DNA of 64,000 nt from Mesorhizobium sp. L2C084A000 (lineage in GTDB: Bacteria > Pseudomonadota > Alphaproteobacteria > Rhizobiales > Rhizobiaceae). The notes beneath the pieces were generated by a model that worked only from the letters and a program-made list of their open reading frames with translations, ran no database searches and had not been told where the DNA came from. A program made the position numbers and the translations under genes. Shown one piece after another: positions 18,418 to 26,818 of this stretch (positions are counted from its first letter, which is position 1; every line of letters begins with the position of its first letter). Location: positions 166,527-230,526 of the forward strand of contig NZ_AYWX01000001.1 of assembly GCF_000502875.1 (NCBI RefSeq). Reading direction: 5' to 3'.

Positions 18418-20193
18418 TCATCCCTTCGGGGCGGGCACCGGCTCCGGCTTGACCTTCGGGGTCTCCTGCGCCGTGTTGGATTCGATCGGCGGCAGGCCCT
18501 TCATCAGCTTCTGCTGCAAGTTGGCCAGCACATCGGGATCCGGCTTCAGGTCGCGAGCCTGGTTCCACTGGAAGGTGGCTTCCAGCTTGCGGCCGACGCG
18601 CCAGTAGGCGTCGCCGAGGTGATCGTTGAGAACCGGATCTTCCGGCTTCAGCGACACGGCGCGTTCCATTTCGCGCACCGCGTCATCGAACCTGCCGAGG
18701 CGGAAATAGGCCCAACCCAGCGAATCGACGATGTAACCGTCGCTCGGCCTGAGGTCGACGGCCTTTTGAATCATCGCCAGGCCTTCCTTGAGGTTCATGT
18801 TCATGTCGACCCAGGAATAGCCGAGATAGTTCAGCACTTGCGGCTGGTCGGGGAACAGTTCCAGCGCCTTGCGGAAGTTCGGCTCGGCCTTGGGCCATTC
18901 CTTCAGGCGCTCATAAGCGATGCCGCGCTGGTAGAAGATGTTCCAGTTGGCCGCGGTCGGCGCCTTCAGCACCTCGACGGCCTTATCGTAGAGAGTGGCG
19001 GCCGAACGGAAATCGTCCTTCGAGGAATAGACGCCACCGAGCGCCAGATAGGCGCGCATGTCATTGGGATGGGCGTCGACCAAGGCTTTCAGATGGGTGA
19101 TCGCTTCTTCGTGACGGTCGAGATCGGCAAGATTGAGGCCGAGTTGCAGGTCCGAAAGCTCCTTCAGCGGCGAAGCGGCGGGAATCCGGCGATAGAGCGC
19201 GATGGCACCTTCGCCGTCCTTCAATTGCTCGGACACGGCGGCGAGTTGCACAAGGGCAGCGTCGCTATCTGGCTTCAAAGCAAGCGCATATTGCAGATAG
19301 AGGCGGACGAAGGGCTCGCCGCCACCACGGTTGAGCGCGGTGGCGAGGTCGAGCAGGATTTCGGAGGCGCCATCGGATGGACCGGCAACCAGCGGCGCAA
19401 TCTTGTCGCCTTTTGCAATTCGGTCGCGCAAGGCGACGATTTCCAGCTTGCCCGGCGAAAACGCCTCGGCCTGGTCGAGCACCGACAGCGCCTTGGTCTT
19501 GTCGCCCTTGCGGACCAGGAACGAGGCGTAGGCCTGGGCATTGCGCATCCAGGTTTCGGGAGCGGCACCGCCGGCGGCGGTATCCTGCATGGTCGCGGCA
19601 TAGATCGCCTCGGCCTTTTCGGGCATGCCGGATGCATCAGCGATCAGGGCGCGGTGGAACGACTTGAACAGGCCGAACCAATCCGGCCCCTGCAGCTTGT
19701 CGATGGACGCCATCGCATCGGCAGGCTCGCCGGCGCCTTGCTGCGCCCAGCCGGACATCACCCCGGAGATCAACCGGTCGAGATCGGATTCCAGCGACAG
19801 CTTGAGCCAGTACTGCGCCTTGGTGAAATCCTTCTTGTGGAAGGAATCGACGGCGAGCGCCAAGCGCGAGAAACGCTCGACGTCAGGCACTTCCTTGAGC
19901 TTGTCGGCATAGACCAGGGACTCGTCGAAGCGCCCTTGCGCGATCAGCGACAGCATCAGGCTCTGCTGCAGGCCGGTGTCGCTCGGGTCAAAGGCCAATG
20001 CTTGCTTGTAGTAGGCGATGGCGCTGTCGAGGTCGTTATCGCCTTCGGCGATCCGGGCTGCCAGATAGGCGCCCGAAAATGACGTGATCTTGACCGGTTC
20101 GCTGGTCTGCTTGGCATAGGCCGGCAAAGCCGAGATCGTCATGCCTGTCACAATTGCCAGCCTTGTCAGCCAGCGCGCACATCCTTGCCGCAT
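18418..20193 (-). CDS. Exported tetratricopeptide-repeat protein
   Basis: A 591-residue protein. A signal peptide (RQGCARWLTRLAIVTGMTIS, cleavage near AYA-KQT) is followed by at least ten TPR-like units: for example DLDSAIAYYKQALAFDPSD near residue 50, HEEAITHLKALVDAHPNDM near 360, EWPKAEPNFRKALELFPDQ near 455 and RFDDAVREMERAVSLKPED near 525. The tail is Pro/Lys-rich. Proteins of this type are common in alphaproteobacteria as periplasmic or outer-membrane-associated scaffolds; no partner is evident here. ATG at 20193 has AAAGGGA five bases upstream; upstream in-frame ATGs would hide the signal peptide. Confidence 0.87.
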   Translation of the reverse strand: MRQGCARWLTRLAIVTGMTISALPAYAKQTSEPVKITSFSGAYLAARIAEGDNDLDSAIAYYKQALAFDPSDTGLQQSLMLSLIAQGRFDESLVYADKLKEVPDVERFSRLALAVDSFHKKDFTKAQYWLKLSLESDLDRLISGVMSGWAQQGAGEPADAMASIDKLQGPDWFGLFKSFHRALIADASGMPEKAEAIYAATMQDTAAGGAAPETWMRNAQAYASFLVRKGDKTKALSVLDQAEAFSPGKLEIVALRDRIAKGDKIAPLVAGPSDGASEILLDLATALNRGGGEPFVRLYLQYALALKPDSDAALVQLAAVSEQLKDGEGAIALYRRIPAASPLKELSDLQLGLNLADLDRHEEAITHLKALVDAHPNDMRAYLALGGVYSSKDDFRSAATLYDKAVEVLKAPTAANWNIFYQRGIAYERLKEWPKAEPNFRKALELFPDQPQVLNYLGYSWVDMNMNLKEGLAMIQKAVDLRPSDGYIVDSLGWAYFRLGRFDDAVREMERAVSLKPEDPVLNDHLGDAYWRVGRKLEATFQWNQARDLKPDPDVLANLQQKLMKGLPPIESNTAQETPKVKPEPVPAPKG

Positions 20194-20430
20194 CGTATCC
20201 CTTTCAGCCAGGCGCCATCTCCGCATCAGCGGGATCGGCGTAGACTCGATCTTTCCAGGCAAAGCATGGCCTTTTTGGGGTCGCGCTTCAATCCGCCTCG
20301 AATTCACAATCCGGGCACCCGATTAACAAATCATGGCGACAGGGGGCAGTTTTCCGATTTTGAATTTCGGCCATGGCCCTGCGCAGCGCCGAATATATCA
20401 CAGCTTCGACCCTTGAGCTCGGCGCCAATA

Positions 20431-20874
20431 TCAACCCTCGGCTGGCGAGGCGGACCGCTGCACCAGCGTGTCGCTATATCCACCGGCCGCTATCGTGCTG
20501 CACAGTTCGTTCCATTCGCAGCCGCCGCAGGCCTTGCGTACAAGGCCAGCCGAAAACGCCTGCCGCATCCGGGCTAAGGTCCCCGTGTCGAGATCGAGGT
20601 GGGTGCCGACACGGATTGGCCGCGCCAGCAATTCCTCTACATCCAGCGCGGCGAGCCGGTCCCGCTCGACGACACTCTCGTTGAGACAATGCGGTTCCGG
20701 CTCGTCGAGCAAGGGAGCGCAGACATCGTCGGGGCCGGAAACGAGGAGGATGCCCTCGCCCCGGCTCAGGCGCTCCGCGACGCGATCATAATTGGCGATG
20801 AAGGCGGGGCTGTATCCCTTGCCCACATAGGTGAGCAGGCAAAGGAGGTGATGGGCGCGCAGCCTGATCGTCAC
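20431..20874 (-). CDS. DUF1284 Cys-rich protein, translationally coupled to bioY
   Basis: A 147-residue protein starting VTIRLRAHHLLCLLTYVGKG and continuing YSPAFIANYDRVAERL, the signature of DUF1284. Cysteines occur at HHLLC, DDVCAPL, PHCLN and in the cluster KACGGCEWNELCS near residue 120, a pattern that would suit an iron-sulfur or zinc site (inference). The GTG start at 20874 overlaps the bioY stop as GTGA (20871-20874), so the two are translated together. Through bioY it probably falls under BioR control. No biochemical role is known to me. Confidence 0.8.
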   Translation of the reverse strand: MTIRLRAHHLLCLLTYVGKGYSPAFIANYDRVAERLSRGEGILLVSGPDDVCAPLLDEPEPHCLNESVVERDRLAALDVEELLARPIRVGTHLDLDTGTLARMRQAFSAGLVRKACGGCEWNELCSTIAAGGYSDTLVQRSASPAEG

Positions 20875-21464
20875 GGATTGGCCGGCTTCGCCTTGCCGCC
20901 GGGAAGGGCCATGAGGGTCGCGGCACCCAGCGCTGACTTGAGCAAGCCGCCGACGATGAACGGCAGGAAGCCGAAGGTAACGGCCTGTTCGGCTCCAATC
21001 ATGACGGCAAGCCATGCTGTGCCAAGCACAAGGCAGGCAAGGTTGCCAAGCAGCATGGCGACGAAGGCAAGCATCACCCTTTTGCCGTTCCAGCCGCGTT
21101 CGGCCAGCCAGCCGACCAGTGCGCCGACAAGCGGGAAGGCGAAGAGATAGCCACCCGTCGGCCCGACGAAATGCGCCGCACCCGCTGCCCCTCCGGACAG
21201 AACCGGAAAGCCGACCGCACCCTCGACCAGCCAGGCGGCGATGGTGAGCGCGCCAAGCCGCCAGCCATAGAGGGCGCCGATCAGTGTCACCGCAAAGGTC
21301 TGCATGTTTACCGGGACCGGCACCATCGGCACCTCGATATAGGACGCCAGCGCCAGGAACAGCGTGCCAAGCACGACGGCTCCAACCTGCCAGGCAAGAG
21401 AACGATCCTGGAGCTGGAGCGGACTGAACGACGGCTTGCCGGGTGAGAATGCGACGTCTGTCAT
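20871..21464 (-). CDS. bioY: Biotin transporter BioY
   Basis: A 197-residue, six-helix S-component of ECF-type biotin uptake. Family sequence: YIEVPMVPVPVNMQTFAVTL near residue 43, GALYGWRLGALTIAAWLVEG, VGFPVLSGGAAG then GPTGGYLFAFPLVGALVGWL, and NLACLVLGTAWL. No BioM/BioN genes are adjacent, so it works alone or with shared ECF modules. ATG at 21464 has AAGGA at proper spacing. A BioR operator (21490-21499) lies 26 bases upstream of the start, and the bioR gene follows upstream on the same strand. The DUF1284 gene downstream overlaps by four bases. Confidence 0.95.
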   Translation of the reverse strand: MTDVAFSPGKPSFSPLQLQDRSLAWQVGAVVLGTLFLALASYIEVPMVPVPVNMQTFAVTLIGALYGWRLGALTIAAWLVEGAVGFPVLSGGAAGAAHFVGPTGGYLFAFPLVGALVGWLAERGWNGKRVMLAFVAMLLGNLACLVLGTAWLAVMIGAEQAVTFGFLPFIVGGLLKSALGAATLMALPGGKAKPANP

Positions 21465-21489
21465 TGGGATTCCTTCGATCGATTGCAAA

Positions 21490-21499
21490 TTATAGATAA
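21490..21499. promoter_or_regulatory. BioR operator in front of bioY
   Basis: TTATAGATAA matches the alphaproteobacterial BioR consensus TTATMKATAA exactly. An identical site lies in front of bioR. Presence of the regulator gene next door makes function very likely. Confidence 0.85.
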
Positions 21500-21571
21500 T
21501 TTCTGTTTTCGATCTATTATCGAATCCACACTTCCCTGGGGATTGCAAGCCCTGGCTTTGGCGGAGGCCGT

Positions 21572-22240
21572 CTAACCTACTATGGCGAAGGCTTCGCGCG
21601 TCGTTCCGGAAGCCGTCCTGACCGGCTTGCGGCCAATCCATTGGACGTGCCGCCCCAGTGTGACGGCCGCGGATTCGGTGTTTCCCTGCCGCAAGGCGGT
21701 GAGGATCGCGCGATGGTCCTGATCGGTGCGCGTCTCCCACTCCGACCGCCATGCCGCGAACAGGAAACGGGCGCTTGCCGCGTGCAGGTCGTCGATGGTC
21801 GCGAGCAGGCGCGACATGCCGCATGGCGACAGGATCAAGCGGTGGAAGGCGCGGTTGGCCTCTTCCCACGACCTGACATCGCGGGACTTGTCGCCGGCCT
21901 TGGTCGCCTCCTCGGCGAGATCGAGAATGGCCGATGTCAGATGCGGCGCGGCGTGGCGCAGCGCCAGCACTTCGAGTGCTGCCCGCATTTCGGCGACCTC
22001 CTTGACCTCGCCCAGATCGAAAGACGCGACACGCACGCCGCGGCGCGGCTCGCCGATGGCCAGTCCCTGCGCCTCGAGACGGCGGAAGGCCTCGCGCACC
22101 GGAACATGGCTGGTTTGGAATTCCTCGGCGATATGATCCTGCCGAAGCCTGGCCCCTGGCTCGATCGCACCGGAAATGATCCGGTCCGCCAGAACCTTGC
22201 TGATGCGCACCGCGATGGTGTCGTCCGTGCCCTTTGCCAT
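21572..22240 (-). CDS. bioR: GntR-family biotin regulator BioR
   Basis: A 222-residue FadR/VanR-type GntR protein. The N-terminal winged helix is SKVLADRIISGAIEPGARL then HVPVREAFRRLEAQGL and GEPRRGVRVA (residues about 13-75). The C-terminal all-helical effector domain includes EEANRAFHRLILSPCGMSRL and DQDHRAILTALRQGN. In Rhizobiales such proteins next to bioY repress biotin synthesis and uptake genes. ATG at 22240 is chosen from the usual N-terminus; the operator TTATAGATAA ends only 3 bases upstream (22243-22252), where a Shine-Dalgarno would be, so the mRNA may be leaderless or start inside the site. Autoregulation is therefore expected. Confidence 0.9.
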   Translation of the reverse strand: MAKGTDDTIAVRISKVLADRIISGAIEPGARLRQDHIAEEFQTSHVPVREAFRRLEAQGLAIGEPRRGVRVASFDLGEVKEVAEMRAALEVLALRHAAPHLTSAILDLAEEATKAGDKSRDVRSWEEANRAFHRLILSPCGMSRLLATIDDLHAASARFLFAAWRSEWETRTDQDHRAILTALRQGNTESAAVTLGRHVQWIGRKPVRTASGTTREAFAIVG

Positions 22241-22242
22241 GT

Positions 22243-22252
22243 TTATAGATAA
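22243..22252. promoter_or_regulatory. BioR operator abutting the bioR start codon
   Basis: A second perfect TTATAGATAA lies immediately upstream of the bioR ATG (22238-22240). Its position would let BioR block its own transcription. Confidence 0.85.
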
Positions 22253-22315
22253 TTTGCGGCAGGGCAGCTTGTCGAGCCAATTGCAGTCGAAATCGCGAGG
22301 CGCCAGAAGCAAGAC

Positions 22316-22918
22316 TCAAGGCTGTGAGACGAAACCGTCGAGTGCAGGCATCGCCACGGTGATCAGGTCATGCAGCCGCTTCTTCGGCACCCCGTCGCGC
22401 GCCTGCACAGAGAGGCCAAACAACAGCGTGGTGTAGTAGTCGCCAAGCGCTTCCGGATCAGTATCCGGCTTGAGGTCGCCGTCGCGAACGCCCTTTCTCA
22501 GGCGCTCGACAATCAATGCATTGCGCGCCAGTCGGCGCTCGGCCAGCCAGTGCAGCACGTTATCGTTTTCCGTGGCGCAGTTGGTGGCGGCCGAGACGAC
22601 CATGCAGCCTTTCGGCAAGTCCGGCCTTGTGTAGATTTCGATTGCATCGCGCAGCAACCGCTCGACAAACCGCCTTGCGGTCGGCTCCTCGGCAAGCGCG
22701 CTGGTGGCGAAGCTTCCTTCGCTGGTTTCGTAGAGAACAACGGCTTCGCGAAACAGATCCTCCTTCGAGCCAAAGGCGGCATAGATGCGCGCCGATGCCA
22801 GACCAAGCATGGACACGAGGTCGGCCATCGAGGTGCCCTCGTAGCCGCGCATCCAGAAGGCATCGCGCGCTTTCTGCAGAGCCTGGGCTCTGTCGAACTC
22901 CCTTGGCCGTCCCGCCAT
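22316..22918 (-). CDS. TetR/AcrR-family repressor
   Basis: A 200-residue TetR-type regulator. The helix-turn-helix is GRPREFDRAQALQKARDAFW then GYEGTSMADLVSMLGLASAR and IYAAFGSKEDLFREAV (residues about 3-60). The C-terminal ligand domain includes LPKGCMVVSAATNCATEND near 100. ATG at 22918 has GGAG upstream; 22930 is also in frame. It is divergent from the MFS transporter at 23019, and the 100-base shared region carries two copies of a palindrome built on TTTATCGATC. It probably represses both itself and the transporter until an inducing compound is present. Confidence 0.92.
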   Translation of the reverse strand: MAGRPREFDRAQALQKARDAFWMRGYEGTSMADLVSMLGLASARIYAAFGSKEDLFREAVVLYETSEGSFATSALAEEPTARRFVERLLRDAIEIYTRPDLPKGCMVVSAATNCATENDNVLHWLAERRLARNALIVERLRKGVRDGDLKPDTDPEALGDYYTTLLFGLSVQARDGVPKKRLHDLITVAMPALDGFVSQP

Positions 22919-22930
22919 CGCCGTCTCCAT

Positions 22931-22952
22931 TTCTTTATCGATCAACAAATAA
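22931..22952. promoter_or_regulatory. TetR operator copy 1
   Basis: TTCTTTATCGATCAACAAA plus TAA closely matches the reverse complement of copy 2 at 22981-23002 (20 of 22 positions). It overlaps the region just upstream of the TetR start, so it would mediate autorepression. Confidence 0.7.
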
Positions 22953-22980
22953 TCCGCTTGACTCCGGATTGCAAACCCAA

Positions 22981-23002
22981 TTCTTTGTCGATCGATAAAG
23001 AA
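22981..23002. promoter_or_regulatory. TetR operator copy 2
   Basis: TTCTTTGTCGATCGATAAAG followed by AA is a 22-base near-perfect palindrome centred on CGATCG (one mismatched pair). It lies 16 bases before the MFS start codon, ending just ahead of its AAAAGGAGA ribosome-binding site. Confidence 0.75.
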
Positions 23003-23018
23003 TCAAAAGGAGATTGGC

Positions 23019-24455
23019 ATGAGTTCACTCGATCAAGGGGTGCCGTTCGGCGCCACTGCGACACAGGGAGGGGTTGGCGCGAAGCGCGGCGCCACGCTGG
23101 CATTGCTCGCCTTCGCCCAGCTTATCATCGCTCTCGACATCAACATCGTCTTCGTGGCGCTGCCCGAAATCGGGGCTGGGCTGGGCTTTTCCGGCCAGAC
23201 CTTGCAATGGGTGGTGAGCGCCTACACCGTGTTTACCGGCGGTTTTCTGCTGTTCGGCGGCCGCGCCGCCGACCTTATCGGTCAGCGCCGCATTTTCATC
23301 TTCGCTCTCTGGCTCTATGCGCTTTCGTCGCTGGTCGGCGGCCTCGCCTGGTCGCCGGAAATCATCATCGCTGCCCGCGCTGTACAAGGCATCGGCGGCG
23401 CTTTCCTGTTCCCGGCGACGCTCTCGCTGATCAATCGCCTGTTTGCCGAAGGACCGGAACGCAACAGGGCGCTGGCGGTGTGGGGCGGTGCCGGCGCGAG
23501 CGGCCTCACCCTTGGCTCACTGGCCGGTGGATTCCTGACAGGCGCCTTCGGCTGGTCGTCGGTCTTCTACGTCAATGTGCTGCTGGCTGGCATAGCCATC
23601 ATCGCCGCATTTGCCATCATTCCACGCGATCCCAAGCGGCACCAGCGCCGCAACTTCGATCTGCCTGGCGCGCTGACCGTCACTGCGGGCGCCACATTGC
23701 TGGTCTTCACGCTGGTCCAGGGACCTGAATATGGCTGGGGTTCGCCAGCGATCGTCGCCAGCGCCGCGCTGGCAGCGATCTTCATCATCGCCTTCGCGCT
23801 GATTGAGGCGAAGAGCGCTGACCCGCTGATGCCGCTGCGGCTGTTCCGCAATCGCAGCCTCGTCGCCGGCATGACGATCACCTTCCTGTTCATGGGAACG
23901 TTCGGGGCCCTGCCCTATTTCCTCACCGTCCTGTTGCAGACCGTGCATGGCTTCACCGCGCTGGAAACCGGCCTCGCCTTCCTGGTGCCGTCGATCGCCA
24001 TCGCCGCCGGCACGCAGCTCGGTGAACGCCTGGCAACGCGCTTTTCAACCCGCTCGACCCTGGTCGGCGGCATGGTCATAGGGGCGGCCGGCACGGCGCT
24101 GATGGTCCTTGGAGCATCAGCCAACAGCTTCTATCTGGCTCTCGTTCCAGGGCTGATCATCTCCGGTGTCGGACAGGGCATCGTCTGGACCGCCATGTGG
24201 ATCGCGGCCGCGTCGGGCGTGGCTCACGACGAACAGGGCGTCGCCTCGGGGATGGCCTGCACGACGCTCAACATCGGCAACGCGATCGGCATGGCGACGT
24301 TGATCGCGATCGCCAACAGCCATGTCGGCGGATTGAGCGGCGATGCACTGAAGGCCGCGATAGCCGACGGCATACAGATCGCCTTCTGGCTGGCGGCGGC
24401 GGGCATCGTTGTCAGCCTGCTTGCCGCAATCGCTTTGCCGGGAAAGGCGAAGTAG
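23019..24455 (+). CDS. MFS drug/solvent efflux transporter (DHA2, EmrB/QacA-like)
   Basis: A 478-residue major-facilitator protein with about 14 hydrophobic segments, the DHA2 pattern. Landmarks: ALDINIVFVALPEIGAGLG in helix 1, GGRAADLIGQRRIFI in loop 2-3, AARAVQGIGGAFLFPATL in helix 4, and GGAGASGLTLGSLAGGFLTG (motif C of exporters) in helix 5. A strong AAAAGGAGA site precedes the ATG. Control by the divergent TetR regulator is supported by the operators at 22931-23002. The exported compound is unknown. Confidence 0.92.
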   Translation: MSSLDQGVPFGATATQGGVGAKRGATLALLAFAQLIIALDINIVFVALPEIGAGLGFSGQTLQWVVSAYTVFTGGFLLFGGRAADLIGQRRIFIFALWLYALSSLVGGLAWSPEIIIAARAVQGIGGAFLFPATLSLINRLFAEGPERNRALAVWGGAGASGLTLGSLAGGFLTGAFGWSSVFYVNVLLAGIAIIAAFAIIPRDPKRHQRRNFDLPGALTVTAGATLLVFTLVQGPEYGWGSPAIVASAALAAIFIIAFALIEAKSADPLMPLRLFRNRSLVAGMTITFLFMGTFGALPYFLTVLLQTVHGFTALETGLAFLVPSIAIAAGTQLGERLATRFSTRSTLVGGMVIGAAGTALMVLGASANSFYLALVPGLIISGVGQGIVWTAMWIAAASGVAHDEQGVASGMACTTLNIGNAIGMATLIAIANSHVGGLSGDALKAAIADGIQIAFWLAAAGIVVSLLAAIALPGKAK

Positions 24456-24476
24456 CCGGCAACCGGGTGACGCCGC

Positions 24477-25493
24477 TCAGTTCACCCGGCTGATGCAGAA
24501 ATCGATGACGTCGATCAGCGCCGATTTCTGCGGCGTCGCTTCCAGCGGCGCCAGCGCGTCGCGGGCGATCTCGCCGAAATGGCGGGCGCGTCCGATCGTG
24601 TCGGCAATGGCGCCATGGCGAGTCATCAGGCCGATCGCCTTTTCCAGACCGGCGTCATCGGTGACATTGTCCTCGATGGCACGCTTCCAGAAAGTGCGCT
24701 CGGCCTTCGTGCCCCGCCGATAGGCGAGAATGACCGGCAAGGTCACCTTGCCTTCGCGGAAATCGTCGCCGACATTCTTGCCGAGATCCTTGCTGGTGCC
24801 GCCATAGTCCAGCGCGTCATCGATCAGCTGGAAGGCAAGGCCGAGATTCATGCCGTAGGAGCGCAGCGCCGCACGATCGTTGCGGGTCGCCTGGGCAATG
24901 ACGGGGCCGACCTCGGCAGCAGCCGAAAACAGTGCGGCGGTCTTGGCCTTGATGACGGCGAAATGCTCGTCCTCGGTGGTTTCGAGGTTCTTGGCGGCGG
25001 CAAGCTGCATAACCTCGCCCTCGGCGATGATGGAGGCAGCACTCGACAGGATATCGAGCGCTTCGAGCGAGCCGACATCGACCATCATGCGGAAAGCCTG
25101 GCCGAGCAGGAAGTCGCCGACCAGCACGCTTGCCTGGTTGCCCCAGATCATGCGGGCGGTCTTCTTGCCGCGCCGCATGCCGCTCTCGTCGACGACATCG
25201 TCGTGGAGAAGCGTCGCCGTGTGCATGAATTCGACGGAGGTGGCGAGCTTGACGTGGCCCTCGCCGGCATAGCCGAACATCTGCGCGGCGGCCAGCGTCA
25301 GCATCGGCCGCAGCCGTTTGCCGCCGGACGAGATCAAATGGTTGGCGACCTCCGGGATCATCTCGACGTCGGAGCCGGCCTTGGACAGGATCAATTCATT
25401 GACGCGCCCCATATCCGCCACTGTCAGATCGATCAGATCCTTGATGGAGGCGGGCTCCCGCTTCCCGTTTTCGATGTTGAGAACGACACCCAC
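24477..25493 (-). CDS. ispB: Polyprenyl diphosphate synthase (octaprenyl/decaprenyl type)
   Basis: A trans-polyprenyl synthase that extends farnesyl or geranylgeranyl diphosphate with IPP to give the quinone side chain. Both Asp-rich motifs are present: TATLLHDDVVDESGMRRGKK near residue 94 and AFQLIDDALDYGGTSKDLGK near 222, plus SGGKRLRPMLTL near 58. About 338 residues. GTG codons at 25502 and 25493 compete; 25493 is preferred because GGGAG lies eight bases upstream. The product would supply UbiA (7945-8934). The symbol is by analogy; chain length (C40 or C50) cannot be read. Confidence 0.92.
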   Translation of the reverse strand: MGVVLNIENGKREPASIKDLIDLTVADMGRVNELILSKAGSDVEMIPEVANHLISSGGKRLRPMLTLAAAQMFGYAGEGHVKLATSVEFMHTATLLHDDVVDESGMRRGKKTARMIWGNQASVLVGDFLLGQAFRMMVDVGSLEALDILSSAASIIAEGEVMQLAAAKNLETTEDEHFAVIKAKTAALFSAAAEVGPVIAQATRNDRAALRSYGMNLGLAFQLIDDALDYGGTSKDLGKNVGDDFREGKVTLPVILAYRRGTKAERTFWKRAIEDNVTDDAGLEKAIGLMTRHGAIADTIGRARHFGEIARDALAPLEATPQKSALIDVIDFCISRVN

Positions 25494-25620
25494 AACAATC
25501 ACTCCCGTCTTGGTATAGAGCGTGCGACGGCACCCTTAGTCCCTGCATGGACTCTAGGGCGGCGGACATGGCCACGGCAAGTGGCGAATTGGCGCGGCGT
25601 CGATGACGGAATGTCAACGA

Positions 25621-25656
25621 CCCGAGAGGGAACGGGGACCCGAGAGGGAACGGGGC
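25621..25656. repeat. Two-copy 18-bp tandem repeat
   Basis: CCCGAGAGGGAACGGGGA occurs twice in tandem (25621-25638 and 25639-25656, last base differing) in the 220-base gap between the polyprenyl synthase start and the DUF2007 gene. The second copy can also fold with CCCCTCCCCGTTT further on. Confidence 0.7.
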
Positions 25657-25714
25657 TCTGCCTCGGAATCCCCTCCCCGTTTACATCAATAGCGCAAACT
25701 GCGAGTTTCATACG

Positions 25715-25939
25715 ATGATAGAACTTGTCCGCACCAACGATGCCGTGATCATCTCCTTTGTTGAATCGCTGATGTGCGACGCCGGCATCGCCTGCTTTGT
25801 CGCCGATCAGAATATGAGCATTCTAGAAGGGTCGATCGGCCTTTTGCAGAAACGCGTCATGGTCGATGCCGACCAGGCCGACGCGGCACGGCGCATCCTC
25901 AGGGATGCCGGCATCGCCAACGAAATCCGCGGAAAATAA
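25715..25939 (+). CDS. DUF2007 domain protein
   Basis: A 74-residue protein, MIELVRTNDAVIISFVESLM...CFVADQNMSILEGSIGLLQKR...DAARRILRDAGIANEIRGK, matching the DUF2007 (putative signal-transducing, PII-like ferredoxin fold) family. Its stop overlaps the start of the methyltransferase gene as TAATG, so the pair is coupled. This order (DUF2007 then a TrmN6-like methyltransferase then an S49 peptidase) is one I associate with Rhizobiales. Role unknown. Confidence 0.85.
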   Translation: MIELVRTNDAVIISFVESLMCDAGIACFVADQNMSILEGSIGLLQKRVMVDADQADAARRILRDAGIANEIRGK

Positions 25940-26739
25940 TGTCCGCCGCGCCCGCCGCCCTTGTCCCGGATACGCCGGCCCATACGGTCGACGCTTTCCA
26001 TCGCGGCCGGTTCTGGCTCGTCCAGCCCAAGCAGGGCGGCCATCGCGCCGGCATGGATGCGATGATGCTGGCGGCATCCGTGCCATCGACCTTTGGCGGG
26101 CGCCTGGCCGATTTCGGCGCCGGAGCCGGAGCTGCCGGACTGGCGGTGCTGTCACGCTGCCCGGCGGCAGAGGCGGTGCTTGTCGAACGCGCGCCGGAAA
26201 TGGCGGCCTTCGCGGCGGCGACGCTTGCCCATCCCGGCAATGCCCATCTCAGCGATCGCGCATCCGTGCTGGGCGCCGATGTCACCGTATCGGGCCGGGC
26301 GCGGGCAGCCGCCGGCCTCGCCGACAACGACTTCGACTTCGTCATCATGAACCCGCCGTTCAATGCTCCCCGGGACCGCGCCACATCGGATCGCCTGCGA
26401 AAGGAAGCCCATGTCATGGAGGACGGGCTGTTCGAGAGCTGGATCAGAAGTGCGGCGGCGGTGGTGAGGCCGCGCGGCGGGTTCGCCGTAATCGCCCGGC
26501 CCGAACAGCTCGGAGCCATTCTCGATGCGATCGCCGGCCGCTTCGGCGATGCCGAGATGCTCGCCGTCCACCCTCGTCCCGATGCGGCGGCGATCCGCAT
26601 CGTCGTGCGGGCAGCGCTCGGGACACGGGGAAAGCTTGCCATCCGCCCGCCCCTGATGCTGCACGCGCAATCAGGCAACGGCCCCGACGAGCGCAGCGAA
26701 ATGATCACCAACGGCCTCGCCTCGCTGTTCGGAGATTGA
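25939..26739 (+). CDS. tRNA1(Val) adenine-N6 methyltransferase-like protein
   Basis: A 266-residue SAM-dependent methyltransferase of the YfiC/TrmN6 type, which in E. coli makes m6A37 in tRNA1-Val. Visible elements: GGHRAGMDAMMLAASVP near residue 35, the SAM-binding LADFGAGAGAAGLAVLSRCP near 56, the acidic strand end AVLVERAPEM near 81, and the adenine-binding NPPF in DFVIMNPPFNAPRDRATSD near 137. RPRGGFAVIARPEQL follows. ATG at 25939 shares a base with the DUF2007 stop. Specificity for tRNA rather than another substrate is inferred from family. Confidence 0.85.
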   Translation: MSAAPAALVPDTPAHTVDAFHRGRFWLVQPKQGGHRAGMDAMMLAASVPSTFGGRLADFGAGAGAAGLAVLSRCPAAEAVLVERAPEMAAFAAATLAHPGNAHLSDRASVLGADVTVSGRARAAAGLADNDFDFVIMNPPFNAPRDRATSDRLRKEAHVMEDGLFESWIRSAAAVVRPRGGFAVIARPEQLGAILDAIAGRFGDAEMLAVHPRPDAAAIRIVVRAALGTRGKLAIRPPLMLHAQSGNGPDERSEMITNGLASLFGD

Positions 26740-26818
26740 GCTATTCTGCCCGGCCACATTGCCGTTGGCCGGGAAATCCCTACATGCCTGCAACCTATCG
26801 ACCGGAGACCGCGCCCTC

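Noticed and set aside
18619-20082. Plus-strand frame of 487 codons
   Set aside because: Antisense to the TPR protein gene; no signal, no motif, no ribosome-binding site.
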